Below the pieces are notes generated by a model. That model was not told where the DNA came from and searched no databases. It worked only from the letters and a program-made list of their open reading frames with translations. A program made the position numbers and the translations under genes. From Haemophilus quentini (GTDB lineage Bacteria > Pseudomonadota > Gammaproteobacteria > Enterobacterales > Pasteurellaceae), in NCBI GenBank assembly GCA_001752465.1, contig MDJB01000023.1, forward strand, positions 62,001 to 126,000: a stretch of 64,000 nt of DNA, in the 5' to 3' direction. This document shows, in pieces, positions 39,950 through 47,881 of the stretch. Within the stretch, counting starts at the first letter, position 1. The number at the start of each line of letters is the position of its first letter.

Positions 39950-39984
39950 AAAAAAACCTTGCAATTCATAAAATTCATATTAAC

Positions 39985-40069
39985 ATGAACTAGGTAAACA
40001 ATAATGAACTATATGATTTAATATTAAATTAGATCATTGATTTTAGTTCATTAAATGATTTTAGTCCAT
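39985..40069. promoter_or_regulatory. Operator array between repressor and Ner-like gene
   Basis: Four copies of the octamer ATGAACTA lie in the divergent spacer: direct at 39985-39992 and 40004-40011, inverted at 40044-40051 (TAGTTCAT) and, with one change, at 40062-40069 (TAGTCCAT). Two TTCATA/TTCATAT elements lie just before. The two direct and two inverted copies have near-equal spacings of 19 and 18 bp. Likely binding sites of the repressor or the Ner-like protein. Confidence 0.6.
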
Positions 40070-40085
40070 AAAAGAGGTGAGATTT

Positions 40086-40274
40086 ATGAAAAAAAGAACA
40101 AGAGAGGAAGTAAAAGTGTGGCTCGAGGAGCTAAATATCACGCAAACTGAATGGGGGAGAAGAAACGGTTACAGTTCAAATGAGATCAGCCGAGTTCTAA
40201 GTGGAAAATCTAAATTGAATTATGGAAGAGAAAGAGAAATTGCACTCAAGTTAAATATTCAAATTGATTGTTAG
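40086..40274 (+). CDS. Ner-like small helix-turn-helix regulator
   Basis: 62 residues: KKRTREEVKVWLEELNITQ, then EWGRRNGYSSNEISRVLSGK is a small DNA-binding helix-turn-helix. It occupies the ner position between repressor and MuA. Ner of Mu turns down early transcription. A GTG three codons upstream is open, but GAGGTGA precedes the ATG at 40086 well. It could also be a generic XRE-like phage regulator. Confidence 0.7.
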   Translation: MKKRTREEVKVWLEELNITQTEWGRRNGYSSNEISRVLSGKSKLNYGREREIALKLNIQIDC

Positions 40275-40282
40275 GGATTCAT

Positions 40283-42271
40283 ATGAATGAACTTAAATCA
40301 CATTACTCTGCGCAAGAGTTGGTTGATCTTAGTTTGCTCTCTTTGCCAAGAACTAAAAAAGCTATTTTAACAATGGCAAAACGAGAAAGTTGGTAATTCC
40401 AAGCTCGCCAAGGAAAAGGTGGTGGTTACGAATACGCCTTCTCCTCTCTCCCACAAGCAACCCAAGCAGAGCTTTTATTAAAACAAAGTGCGGTGGAAAT
40501 CGACAACGTTTCAGAAACACCCCGCGCGAGAAAAGAACTCAACTATTTGCCCGAAGTGATTTGGAAACCTTATGAAAAGGCGACTGATAAACAAAGGGAA
40601 CACGTCAAAGCGAAACTTGCGCCACTGCATAAATTAGACGATTTAGTGAGAAATGGCTTGGAATTGATGACTGCTTTGGATGCTGTCGCGGAAGAATGCG
40701 ACATTGCGAAAGGATCGCTCAAACGTTGGTATTACCAAGTGCGGTCGTTTGAACGTCCGGATTGGCTACCGTTATTGATTGCTAAACACAATAACAAGAA
40801 ATCTGGTAAGGAAGCGGCATTTACGGAAGATGCCTGGGAAGCCTTTAAAGCAGATTATTTCCGTAACGAACAACCGCAATTTGGCAGTTGTTATGAACGC
40901 TTAAAACGTGCCGCACGAGAAAACGGCTGGTCAATACCATCAGCGAGCAGCATTAAACGCAAAATCATACGCGACGTACCAAAATTAGTGCAAGTACAGT
41001 TACGTGAAGGCGACCATGCTGTGATGCAATATTACCCTTCAATGCGTCGCACAGTTGCGGAAATTGAAGCCCTTGAATGGATCAACGGCGACGGCTATCA
41101 ACACAACGTGTTCGTGCGTTGGCATAACGGTGAGATTGTCCGCCCTAAAACCTGGATTTGGCAAGACATTCGCACCCGTAAAATCTTGTCATATCGCGTG
41201 GATTTGAGCGAAAACAGCGACACCATTCGCTTGAGCTTAATGGATTTGATTTGGAAATACGGCATTCCGAAAAAATGCACCATTGATAACACTCGTGCAG
41301 CGGCAAACAAATGGATGACTGGCGGCGTGAAAAACCGCTACCGCTTCAAAGTGAAAGAAGATGATGTGACTGGGATTATCCCGATGCTTGGCATCGAATT
41401 GTTGTGGACATCGGTGCAATTTGGCAAAGGCCACGGACAAGCAAAACCGATTGAACGTGCCTTTTCCCATGGTGGTTTAGGCGAATTAGTTGATAAACAC
41501 CCAAGTCTTGCAGGCTTTTACGCAGGCGAGAACGTTTATAACAAGCCTGACAACTATAACGGCGGTAAAGACGGCGTAGATTACGACACATTTATTTTAG
41601 CCATAGAAGATGGCATACGCACTTTCAATGAACGTGAAGGCAGACAAACGGAAATTTGCCAAGGCATTTACAGCTTCAGCCAAGTGTTTGAGCGCGATTA
41701 TGCCAAGGCGCAAATTCGCAAGGCAAGCGCAGAACAAATGCGTTTTTTAATGTTGATGAGCGAAGCCGTTACATTGAGAAAAGACGGCACATTTGAGTTA
41801 GATGCTGGTGGCAAGGTCAATAATCGCAAAAACCGCTATTTAGCGAGCGAGCTGATTGCCACCGCGCACCGCAAGGTGGTGGTGAAATTCGACCCGCAAG
41901 ACTTGCACAACAAAGTGTGGGTTTACGGTTTGGATGGTGTGTTCTTAGCCGAAGCGAAATGTACTGAAGCGGTGGCATTTGGTGATAAAGCGAAAGGTCG
42001 TGAGCACGATAAAGCACGCAAACAAATGGTGAAAGCGGTGAAAGCGGTAGCGAAAGCCACCCTCACTATGAATGCACAAGAAGCTGCGCGTTATCAGCCT
42101 CAATTCGAGGAAGAAGAACCACTAGAACCGAAAATCATCGAGCTATTCCGACAAGATGGTAACGCAGTGCGCAAACACGAAGCAGTATTAGATGACGATG
42201 AAGATACCAACGATTTTGAACAAGGCTGGCAAAAAGGGCTTGCAATGTTGAAAAAGGAAAAAGGGCTTTAA
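40283..42271 (+). pseudogene. MuA-type DDE transposase gene with an in-frame TAA
   Basis: A 662-codon frame, the Mu transposase length, interrupted only by TAA at 40394-40396 (codon 38, between KRESW and FQARQGKGGGYEY). The rest is intact: DNA-binding domains, the DDE catalytic residues in GDGYQHNVF, TIDNTRAAANKWMTGG and GQAKPIERAF, and the Lys/Arg-rich C-terminus. The codon was probably AAA or CAA. Initiation at an internal GTG (40493) would remove the first DNA-binding domain. Two uptake signals lie in the gene (about 40487 and 40738). Confidence 0.88.
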
Positions 42272-42294
42272 GCCGTATTTAAGGCGCGTTAAAC

Positions 42295-42435
42295 ATGACT
42301 TTAATTGAACAAATCAAGCAATTTTTAGACAACCAAACCTACACCCAGCGCGAGATTGCCGCACAACCAGGCGTGAATCCAGGGGCATTAAGCGTAAAGA
42401 GATCCAACATAACCACTACAAATAATGTAAGATAA
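42295..42435 (+). pseudogene. Truncated MuB-like target DNA activator
   Basis: The ATG is 23 bp after MuA. The first 33 codons (MTLIEQIKQFLDNQTYTQRE, then AAQPGVNPGALS) look like the N-terminal helix-turn-helix of MuB. After codon GALS the sequence becomes unrelated (VKRSNITTTNNVR, stop). The AAA+ ATPase domain is missing. The break near 42393 marks the junction with the next block. Confidence 0.75.
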
Positions 42436-42509
42436 ATGGGCTTTTGATGTGGGAAGTTCTCTGAAGAAATGGGACTATATGTAATCTCATTACACTATTT
42501 GAAAAACGG

Positions 42510-42531
42510 AAAGCCTAAAAATTTAGGCTTT
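42510..42531 (-). terminator. Intrinsic terminator closing the leftward operon
   Basis: AAAGCCTAAA-AA-TTTAGGCTTT is a perfect 22-bp palindrome. It overlaps the stop codon of the last gene of the leftward arm, and A/T tracts lie on both sides. Confidence 0.82.
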
Positions 42532-42861
42532 TTCTTCGTTTAATAGTTGGTTGATTTGGTTTAGCGTTTTTTGCTTTTCATGTTCTAGCTTGCCTAGCTT
42601 TTTATAGAGTGATGATAGAGAAAGGCTATCAAAATTTTCTATTGTGATTTGGGCTAGGAGTTCGTTTGAATTGCCTTTGGCTGTGTAGCCGTCAATTTCT
42701 TTTAAATAGCGGGTGTAGCGGTGAATAGTGCTTTTACTTACTGAATAGCCTTGTTGTTTTAACCAATCGCTAAGAGCGTGATAGTGTTGGTAGTGGTTCG
42801 CCCTAATTTGTTCTTGTAGCTCGGTGAGTACTTGCGGGGGAAGTTTTGCTAATTTTGCCAT
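42523..42861 (-). CDS. DUF3486-like phage protein (Mu gp27 type)
   Basis: 112 residues. The N-terminal MAKLAKLPPQVLTELQEQI, HALSDWLKQQGYSVSKSTIHRYTRYLK is typical of DUF3486 proteins of Mu-like phages, thought to be small terminase or DNA-binding packaging proteins. The C-terminus is a coiled coil (LYKKLGKLEHEKQKTLNQINQLLNEE). AGGAG precedes the ATG. Being in an operon with regulators on the minus strand is unusual for a packaging gene, so a regulatory role is an alternative. Confidence 0.65.
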   Translation of the reverse strand: MAKLAKLPPQVLTELQEQIRANHYQHYHALSDWLKQQGYSVSKSTIHRYTRYLKEIDGYTAKGNSNELLAQITIENFDSLSLSSLYKKLGKLEHEKQKTLNQINQLLNEEKA

Positions 42862-42959
42862 TTTTAATTCTCCTAGATAATAAAACGCCCGAATAAATCG
42901 GGCTTACTAGGGAATTATTTTTAAAATAGAAACTTTTAAAATTAAAGTAATTTAATTAT

Positions 42960-43931
42960 TTATCCTAGAATTTCGGCATCTAAAATACTGTTCATTCTTT
43001 CATCAAGTTCTACGCCGTTATAACCTTCTTTCGCCCATTCGGGTAAATCACTATCACTCGGTGTATCATTAATTTGAAACTCTGTTTTTAATTCCGATAG
43101 TATCAACTGATACTCCGCCAACATTCCGCTCATAAATTGTTTATGGGCAATGCCTGTTCGCTCGCTATGCTCTGTTAAAGCTTTAAAAGCGGCATATACT
43201 TTACCTCTCAAAATTGCTTCCGCTTGATAACTTAAAGTAGTAGCTTCTTCCCTAAGCTTCGCCCCTTCCTCGTCGGGTGTCATTGTTTCGATAAGGCGTT
43301 GTGCTTTTGCTAAATCTGAAGAAATTCTATCAATATGATCGTTTTTGTTTTGAATAAAACGCTCTTGAGCGTAGTAGTTTTCCCTTGTTTCTTCTAGTTG
43401 TTGTTTTGCTTCGTTTAATTCTTCGGCTTGTTCTTCTATGGTATCACTTAATTTTTCAATCATTTTTTCAGCTTCCGCCAATTTTTCTACTAATCGGCTT
43501 TTATCTTCATCTTCTGAAAAATCTATTTTTGCGATATCAATGAGCGTTTCATCGGGTAGTTTTCTTAAACGGCGCATTTCTCTGTCTGATACGCCTAATC
43601 GTAGGCTTTCTTTATATAGTGGTTCACCTAAATCTCGCAAATAATTCAAGTGGTTATTTACTGTTTCGTAAGAAATGCCTAAATGTTGGCAAAATTCTTT
43701 AAATGTACTTATTCTTTTCTCTTCACCAGTATTTTTATCTATAACTAATAAACCTTTGTAAGCCTTTTTCTCTTTAATTTTCTCAATCGTTTTTAATTCT
43801 CCAAATTCTAGAAATCTTTTAGCAAAATTAAAGGCTTCTACCCGTCCTAATAAAATATAGGCTTCCGCTTTTTCTCTATTAAAGTCATTTTCCATTTTAG
43901 ATAAAACAGATTGTGCTTCTTGTTGTTCCAT
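42960..43931 (-). CDS. Coiled-coil phage protein of unknown function
   Basis: 323 residues. The first third contains a helix-turn-helix-like stretch (STFKEFCQHLGISYETVNNHLNYLRDLG). Residues about 145-235 form a long heptad-rich coiled coil (KLAEAEKMIEKLSDTIEEQA, then ELNEAKQQLEETREN). The C-terminus is acidic. The combination suggests a DNA-binding oligomer such as a phage or plasmid regulator. I do not recognise the family. AGGAG precedes the ATG. An uptake-signal hairpin separates it from the gene upstream. Confidence 0.75.
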   Translation of the reverse strand: MEQQEAQSVLSKMENDFNREKAEAYILLGRVEAFNFAKRFLEFGELKTIEKIKEKKAYKGLLVIDKNTGEEKRISTFKEFCQHLGISYETVNNHLNYLRDLGEPLYKESLRLGVSDREMRRLRKLPDETLIDIAKIDFSEDEDKSRLVEKLAEAEKMIEKLSDTIEEQAEELNEAKQQLEETRENYYAQERFIQNKNDHIDRISSDLAKAQRLIETMTPDEEGAKLREEATTLSYQAEAILRGKVYAAFKALTEHSERTGIAHKQFMSGMLAEYQLILSELKTEFQINDTPSDSDLPEWAKEGYNGVELDERMNSILDAEILG

Positions 43932-43958
43932 TGTGTATTCTCCTATGGTGTTAATAAT

Positions 43959-43987
43959 AACCTCACTTTATCGGCTAAAGTGCGGTT
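43959..43987 (-). terminator. Uptake-signal inverted pair inside the leftward operon
   Basis: AACCTCACTTT and AAAGTGCGGTT form a stem with one mismatch, between the 74-residue and 323-residue genes. The T tract is weak, so it may only attenuate. Confidence 0.5.
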
Positions 43988-43997
43988 GATTTTGGGG

Positions 43998-44222
43998 TTA
44001 ATTTACGGTTTTTAAATCTTCTAATAACACGTCTAATTGCTCTATTTGTTTACTTGCAGTGTTTGCAATCGCACGGATCAAGCGGGCTACGCCTCCGCTA
44101 TCTATTTGCTCTCGTCCATTAAAAGAAGAAAGTAAATCATCTAGCGTTTCAAGGGCGTGAATTTGATCCCGCAAGTCGTAGGCTAATTCTTGACAGTCTA
44201 AGATCATTGATTGAGTCGTCAT
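43998..44222 (-). CDS. Small helical phage protein, 74 residues
   Basis: MTTQSMILDCQELAYDLRDQ and the following residues are entirely helical, acidic and with no recognisable motif. It starts two bases after the antirepressor-like gene, so it is translationally coupled to it. I cannot assign a function. Confidence 0.65.
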   Translation of the reverse strand: MTTQSMILDCQELAYDLRDQIHALETLDDLLSSFNGREQIDSGGVARLIRAIANTASKQIEQLDVLLEDLKTVN

Positions 44223-44224
44223 TT

Positions 44225-44878
44225 TTACGCCCCTTGTAAATTTTCGGCTAATTGATTTAATCTTTTTACTTGTTGATCGGTTTTTTTAGCCGTTTCATTT
44301 GTACGATTAAGTAAATCATATAAAGGGCTAATAACGCTTGAAATCAGATCGGCTAAATGGTCGTAATCTAAGGTAGATTGCGGACTTACTCTCGTTAATA
44401 ACGTTTCAACCATAAAAAAGGCGTTTTTCATTCTTTCCATATTGATGAAGTCATCTTCACTTAATAAATAATGATATTCAGTATGAAAAAATGCTTTTAA
44501 AAAGGCTTGCGTTTCTGTATTAAATTGCTGTTGTTGAATGGTTTGCTCAATCGGGCTGGCTTGCATACGTTCTAACACAAAATGCACGCAAGCTTTCACG
44601 CTATGATTGACTTCATCGGTCATTTTTTGAATATAAAGCAACATTGCTTCAGCTGTTAAGCGGTAATCTATGACGCCTTTTCCGTCTAAGCCATAAAACG
44701 GAACATAATCAACATTTAATCGAAATTGTAAATGATTAAGCAGGGTATTGAGTGCCACAGGTGGGCGGAAAGGTAAACCAAGTTTAGTACTAAATTCACT
44801 CACCGAAAAAACAGCTTGATGTTTACCGTTAATCACTTGAGAAAGCGAAGTAAAGGCGGGGCAGGTTGATGTGTTCAT
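44225..44878 (-). CDS. Antirepressor-like phage protein under the C4-like RNA
   Basis: 217 residues. The segment VSEFSTKLGLPFRPPVALNTL, then FRLNVDYVPFYGLDGKGVIDYRLTAEAMLLYIQKM, has the layout of AntA/Ant domains (short alpha-beta unit, hydrophilic loop, then a lysine-poor YRLTxEA helix). The match is weak and by pattern only. Context supports it: in phages P1 and P7 the gene controlled by a C4 antisense RNA and an overlapping icd frame is the antirepressor ant. AAGGAG lies before the ATG, next to a hairpin (CCCTTAAATAAGGG, 44911-44924). Confidence 0.6.
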   Translation of the reverse strand: MNTSTCPAFTSLSQVINGKHQAVFSVSEFSTKLGLPFRPPVALNTLLNHLQFRLNVDYVPFYGLDGKGVIDYRLTAEAMLLYIQKMTDEVNHSVKACVHFVLERMQASPIEQTIQQQQFNTETQAFLKAFFHTEYHYLLSEDDFINMERMKNAFFMVETLLTRVSPQSTLDYDHLADLISSVISPLYDLLNRTNETAKKTDQQVKRLNQLAENLQGA

Positions 44879-45032
44879 TGTGAACTCCTTTGTAAATTTT
44901 CGAAATTTTTCCCTTAAATAAGGGTGCCAAGAGGTTCGAAAGCCCTACAAAGACGGCTGGAGTTATTTCCCTTTCGGGTGTTGTATTCCTCGCCCTCTCG
45001 GCATTGAGTTTAAAAAATGGTATATTTTCGCC
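44829..45032 (-). other. Icd-like open frame and antisense target in the leader
   Basis: A 67-codon open frame without ATG runs through the leader (TPAVFVGLSNLLAPLFKGK) and ends 50 bases inside the antirepressor-like gene, out of frame with it. GLSNLLAPL-type peptides are what Icd-like frames of P4/P1-type immunity loci encode, as I remember them. The segment 44933-44952 is complementary to the upstream small RNA. Conservation may be for the RNA rather than the peptide. Confidence 0.5.
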
Positions 45033-45057
45033 CTAAAATTTGGTAAATTTCAGGTAC

Positions 45058-45118
45058 AAAAAAACCGCTTGTCTATCGGGTGCGGTTATCCGCTTTGTAG
45101 TAAGGTTTCGACACCTTG
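45058..45118 (-). ncRNA. Candidate C4-type antisense immunity RNA
   Basis: A 61-nt transcript is predicted between a good promoter (45125-45153) and an intrinsic terminator (AACCGC at 45082-45087 pairing with GCGGTT at 45063-45068, then a U run). Its 5' part (45093-45115) is complementary to the downstream leader (44933-44952) in blocks of 8, 6 and 3 bp: CUACAAAG with CUUUGUAG, UCGAAA with UUUCGA, GGU with ACC. This discontinuous pairing, the following icd-like frame and the antirepressor-like gene match the architecture of C4/CI immunity RNAs of P1, P7 and P4. A second stem, GCGG-ATAA-CCGC, competes with the terminator stem. Confidence 0.62.
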
Positions 45119-45124
45119 AGAACA

Positions 45125-45153
45125 ACTATACGCTAGCCAATTCAATAAATCAA
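45125..45153 (-). promoter_or_regulatory. Sigma-70 promoter of the C4-like RNA and leftward operon
   Basis: On the minus strand TTGATT, a 17-base spacer and TATAGT. Start is expected near 45118, the 5' end of the proposed RNA. Confidence 0.65.
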
Positions 45154-45653
45154 TAGCTAATAGCAAAAAATGTAGCAATTACACCTTTTTTTGAATATAC
45201 TAAAACCATAACTTATTGATTTTTATCTACTTTATGTTTAAACGAAAGTTGAAACGTTACATTTAATGTAAACATCAAATGATTTTTTCAGACAGTCTGA
45301 AAAATTTCTGAATAAATCTCATAACTCATTGATTTTTATTGATTTCATTTTTTAAAATTTCTGTATGTCTGAAAAATGCGTATATAGACTATTATCCTAA
45401 TAGACTAGCCTTCATTTCTCTATTCTCACTATTTGCAATTTAACGCCCTAAACGGGCGGTTCAGCTTATCCGCTATATTTCCCCGTCTTTACCTGTTTAG
45501 CCTGTTTATAAACGCCTATTTTCTTCTCTTTTTGCTTTTCTGTTGAATACGTGGGGCTTTTTTGTGTGTTGGTTTTCTTAAAGCAGTTTAAAAGGCGGTT
45601 TTCTTAAAGCGCTTTAAGATAACTTCATTGATTGGGTAAATGGAGAAATTAGA
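45154..45653. other. Divergent control region without genes
   Basis: About 500 bp of AT-rich DNA between the two arms. It contains a perfect 21-bp palindrome at 45284-45304 (TTTTTCAGAC-A-GTCTGAAAAA) with a further half site GTCTGAAAAA near 45368, and two direct operator-like repeats at 45571-45617. No open frame with a ribosome site was found in it. Confidence 0.55.
45571..45618 (+). promoter_or_regulatory. Pair of operator-like repeats before the Mor-like gene
   Basis: GGTTTTCTTAAAGCAGTTTA (45571-45590) and GGTTTTCTTAAAGCGCTTTA (45597-45616) are near-identical, 26 bp apart. The second contains the perfect 16-bp palindrome CTTAAAGCGCTTTAAG (45603-45618). They lie 36 bp before the start codon. 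Probable regulator-binding sites. Confidence 0.6.
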
Positions 45654-45977
45654 GTGCGTACAACACAATCTGAACGTTCTTATAAACACTTTATTGAATC
45701 TTTGGAAGATTGCATAGAAAAAGCCTATGAAGGAGCTAATAACAATAAAGGGGAATTTCAGAAAATCTTCCTTGAACATTTCTATAAATATAACGCTGGC
45801 TTAAATGTTTATATTCCTAAAGGGCAATATAGTGCGGTTATGAATACTGCTAGAAATAACTTAATCAGAAAAAAATTCAACGGTGCAAATCATACTGAAC
45901 TAGCGATGAAATATGGCGTAAGCCTTCAATGGATTTATAAAATTGTAAAAGAGAAACAACCTTATGAATTGGATTGA
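45654..45977 (+). CDS. Mor-family phage transcription activator
   Basis: 107 residues. The C-terminal NLIRKKFNGANHTELAMKYGVSLQWIYKIVKE is the Mor/C-type helix-turn-helix (G-x-N-x-x-ELA-x-x-Y-x-x-S). In Mu, Mor activates middle transcription and C activates late genes. The start is GTG with GGAG upstream; no ATG fits. It overlaps the protease gene by 14 bases. It probably drives the two capsid genes behind it. Confidence 0.8.
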   Translation: MRTTQSERSYKHFIESLEDCIEKAYEGANNNKGEFQKIFLEHFYKYNAGLNVYIPKGQYSAVMNTARNNLIRKKFNGANHTELAMKYGVSLQWIYKIVKEKQPYELD

Positions 45978-46842
45978 AATTTTTAAAGCGGGCAAGCGGA
46001 AAGACGCTAACGGCGTAGAAGTAGAAATTACGCCCGCCGATTTGCAACAAGCGGTAAACGCTTACGATGTGGATACATTTGAAGCCCCTGCGGTGATTGG
46101 ACACCCAGAACATAATCACCCTGCTTATGCGTGGGTAAAAGGTTTGAGGCTCGATAATGATGTATTAAAAGCGGAATTTCACCAAGTCGATCCCGCTTTT
46201 TCTGAAATGGTGGAGAATGGGCGATTTAAAAAGGTTTCCGCCTCGTTCTATTTGCCTGATAGTGAAAGCAATCCGAAAAAAGGTTTTCTCTATTTGCGTC
46301 ACGTTGGCTTTTTAGGGGCGGTACCGCCAGCGGTGAAAGGGTTGAAAAATCCGATTTTTGCCGAAAATGAAGCGGGCGTGGTGGATTTTTCAGATTATGA
46401 AAATGAACCGTCAGAACTGGAAAAATTAAAAGCCGAAAATGCACGCTTAAAAAATCAATTAAGTAAAAATCAGATTTCAGATTTTACCGAAAATTTAATT
46501 AAGCAAGGAAAATTAGCCCCCAAAGTGCGAAAAGAAGCGGAAGCAATTTTGCATTATGCCGAACGTATAGGAAAAGGCGAAACGCTAGACTTTAATGAGG
46601 GCGAAAGCCTGCTACAAAAAGTACAAGATTTTTTAACCGCTCAACCGCAAATTATTACATTTGTCGAAGTCGCAACGAAAGAAAATGCAGTAAGCAAAAC
46701 AGAAGAAGATTTTATTCAATATGCGGAAAATACCCCGCCTGAAATGATTGAATTAGATCAGAAAATCCGAACCTATGCCAAAGTGAACAAAATCAGTTAC
46801 ACCGAAGCATTTGATATTATCTGTAAACCAAGAGGAAAATAA
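45964..46842 (+). CDS. Mu I-type prohead protease/scaffold
   Basis: 292 residues. The N-terminal two thirds match phage Mu I proteins: IFKAGKRKDANGVEVEITP, then EAPAVIGHPEHNHPAYAWVKGL, then FKKVSASFYLPDS and YLRHVGFLGAVPPAVKGL. The C-terminal part (from about 150) contains a coiled coil of Glu/Lys type, as in the scaffold portion. In Mu the protein cleaves the scaffold during head assembly. The next gene is a capsid protein, as with I and T in Mu. Confidence 0.88.
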   Translation: MNWIEIFKAGKRKDANGVEVEITPADLQQAVNAYDVDTFEAPAVIGHPEHNHPAYAWVKGLRLDNDVLKAEFHQVDPAFSEMVENGRFKKVSASFYLPDSESNPKKGFLYLRHVGFLGAVPPAVKGLKNPIFAENEAGVVDFSDYENEPSELEKLKAENARLKNQLSKNQISDFTENLIKQGKLAPKVRKEAEAILHYAERIGKGETLDFNEGESLLQKVQDFLTAQPQIITFVEVATKENAVSKTEEDFIQYAENTPPEMIELDQKIRTYAKVNKISYTEAFDIICKPRGK

Positions 46843-46845
46843 AAA

Positions 46846-47778
46846 ATGAGTTTAGCCGATAAACGTATTCAAGATCCTGTTTTAACCGAATTAGCTCAAG
46901 GTTATTATAATAATGAGTTAGTCGCCGAAGCCTTAATGCCGGTAGTTGAAATTGAAAAAGAAGCGGGACGCATTCCGCAATTTGGGCGTTTAGCGTTCCA
47001 AGTGCGTTCAACGGTGCGTGAATTGCACGGCGATTCTAACCGCTTAACGCCTGAAGATGTCACCTCTTTAGCGATTGAGTTAAAAGAACACGATATTGAA
47101 TACCCGATTGATTATCGTGAAGATAATGATGCAAGCTATCCATTAAAACGCTTTGTGGTTCGCACGGTGCAAGATGTGATCGCTTTAGGGCGTGAAGTAG
47201 AAGTGGCAAAAATTGCTCAAAATCCTGATAATTATTTGGATTCAAATAAAATTGTGCTATCGGGAAATAGTCAATTTACGAATGCAAAATCTAATCCGTT
47301 AAAAATTATTGATGAAGGCTTAAATGCTGTTGCTGCGGTTATTGGTAGAGTGCCGAATGTGTGCGTAATTGCCTCTGATGTGTGGGTAGCCTTAAAAGAA
47401 AATGAAGTATTATTAGAACGCATTAAATACACCCGCACGGGCATTTTAACGCCTGCAATTTTTGCGGAATTGATTGGGGTTGATGTAGTAAAAATTGGTT
47501 CAGCCTCGCAAGAAAAGAACGGTAAATTAGAAAAAATTTGGTCTAATTGCATTGTTTTAGCTTACGTTCCGCAAAAAGAAGTAAAACAAGGTAACCAGCA
47601 AGAACGCAACATTTTTGAGCCGTCCTACGGCTACACCGTCCGCCGTCAAAATGGCTTATTTGTGGACACCTACCAAGAAAAAGGCGGTAAAGTAGAAATT
47701 ATCCGTTGTACCGATATTCACGCCCCGCATTTAGTGGGTAAACCTGCGGGGTATTTGATTACAGGTTGCATTAAATAG
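46846..47778 (+). CDS. Putative phage major capsid protein
   Basis: 310 residues directly after the protease. The N-terminal LTELAQGYYNNELVAEALMP, EKEAGRIPQFGRLAFQVR and the later VIASDVWVALKENEVLLERIKYT, IFAELIGVDVVKIGSA are typical of HK97-like major capsid proteins of the short type. It has no obvious N-terminal delta domain, which fits the separate protease/scaffold gene. It is the last gene of the arm and is followed by a strong terminator. Confidence 0.8.
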   Translation: MSLADKRIQDPVLTELAQGYYNNELVAEALMPVVEIEKEAGRIPQFGRLAFQVRSTVRELHGDSNRLTPEDVTSLAIELKEHDIEYPIDYREDNDASYPLKRFVVRTVQDVIALGREVEVAKIAQNPDNYLDSNKIVLSGNSQFTNAKSNPLKIIDEGLNAVAAVIGRVPNVCVIASDVWVALKENEVLLERIKYTRTGILTPAIFAELIGVDVVKIGSASQEKNGKLEKIWSNCIVLAYVPQKEVKQGNQQERNIFEPSYGYTVRRQNGLFVDTYQEKGGKVEIIRCTDIHAPHLVGKPAGYLITGCIK

Positions 47779-47881
47779 AACTAGTGAACAATAGATAAAA
47801 TCTTTCAATTATCTGTTTATTTACACCTTTACAAAAATTTCCTTGTTGATTGAAGATCGTCACTAAAGACGTTAAAAAGCG

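Larger units (their letters stand above)
38898..42435 (+). mobile_element. Decayed Mu-like transposable prophage, left part only
   Basis: Gene order repressor (leftward), Ner-like regulator, MuA, MuB is the Mu early region. The left end reads TGTATCCAACCACTTAATA, which shares TGTAT-N5-CACTT and following spaced bases with the left end of Mu. It lies directly after ACCGC, inside what looks like an uptake-signal hairpin (AAGTGCGGTGATTTTTCACCGC). The element stops inside muB; no right end was found. MuA carries a stop codon. It is therefore inactive and truncated. Confidence 0.82.

Noticed and set aside
40493-42271. MuA taken as an intact shorter gene starting at GTG 40493
   Set aside because: The frame continues upstream through recognisable MuA N-terminal sequence to the ATG at 40283, interrupted only by TAA; the GTG has no ribosome site and lies within an uptake signal.
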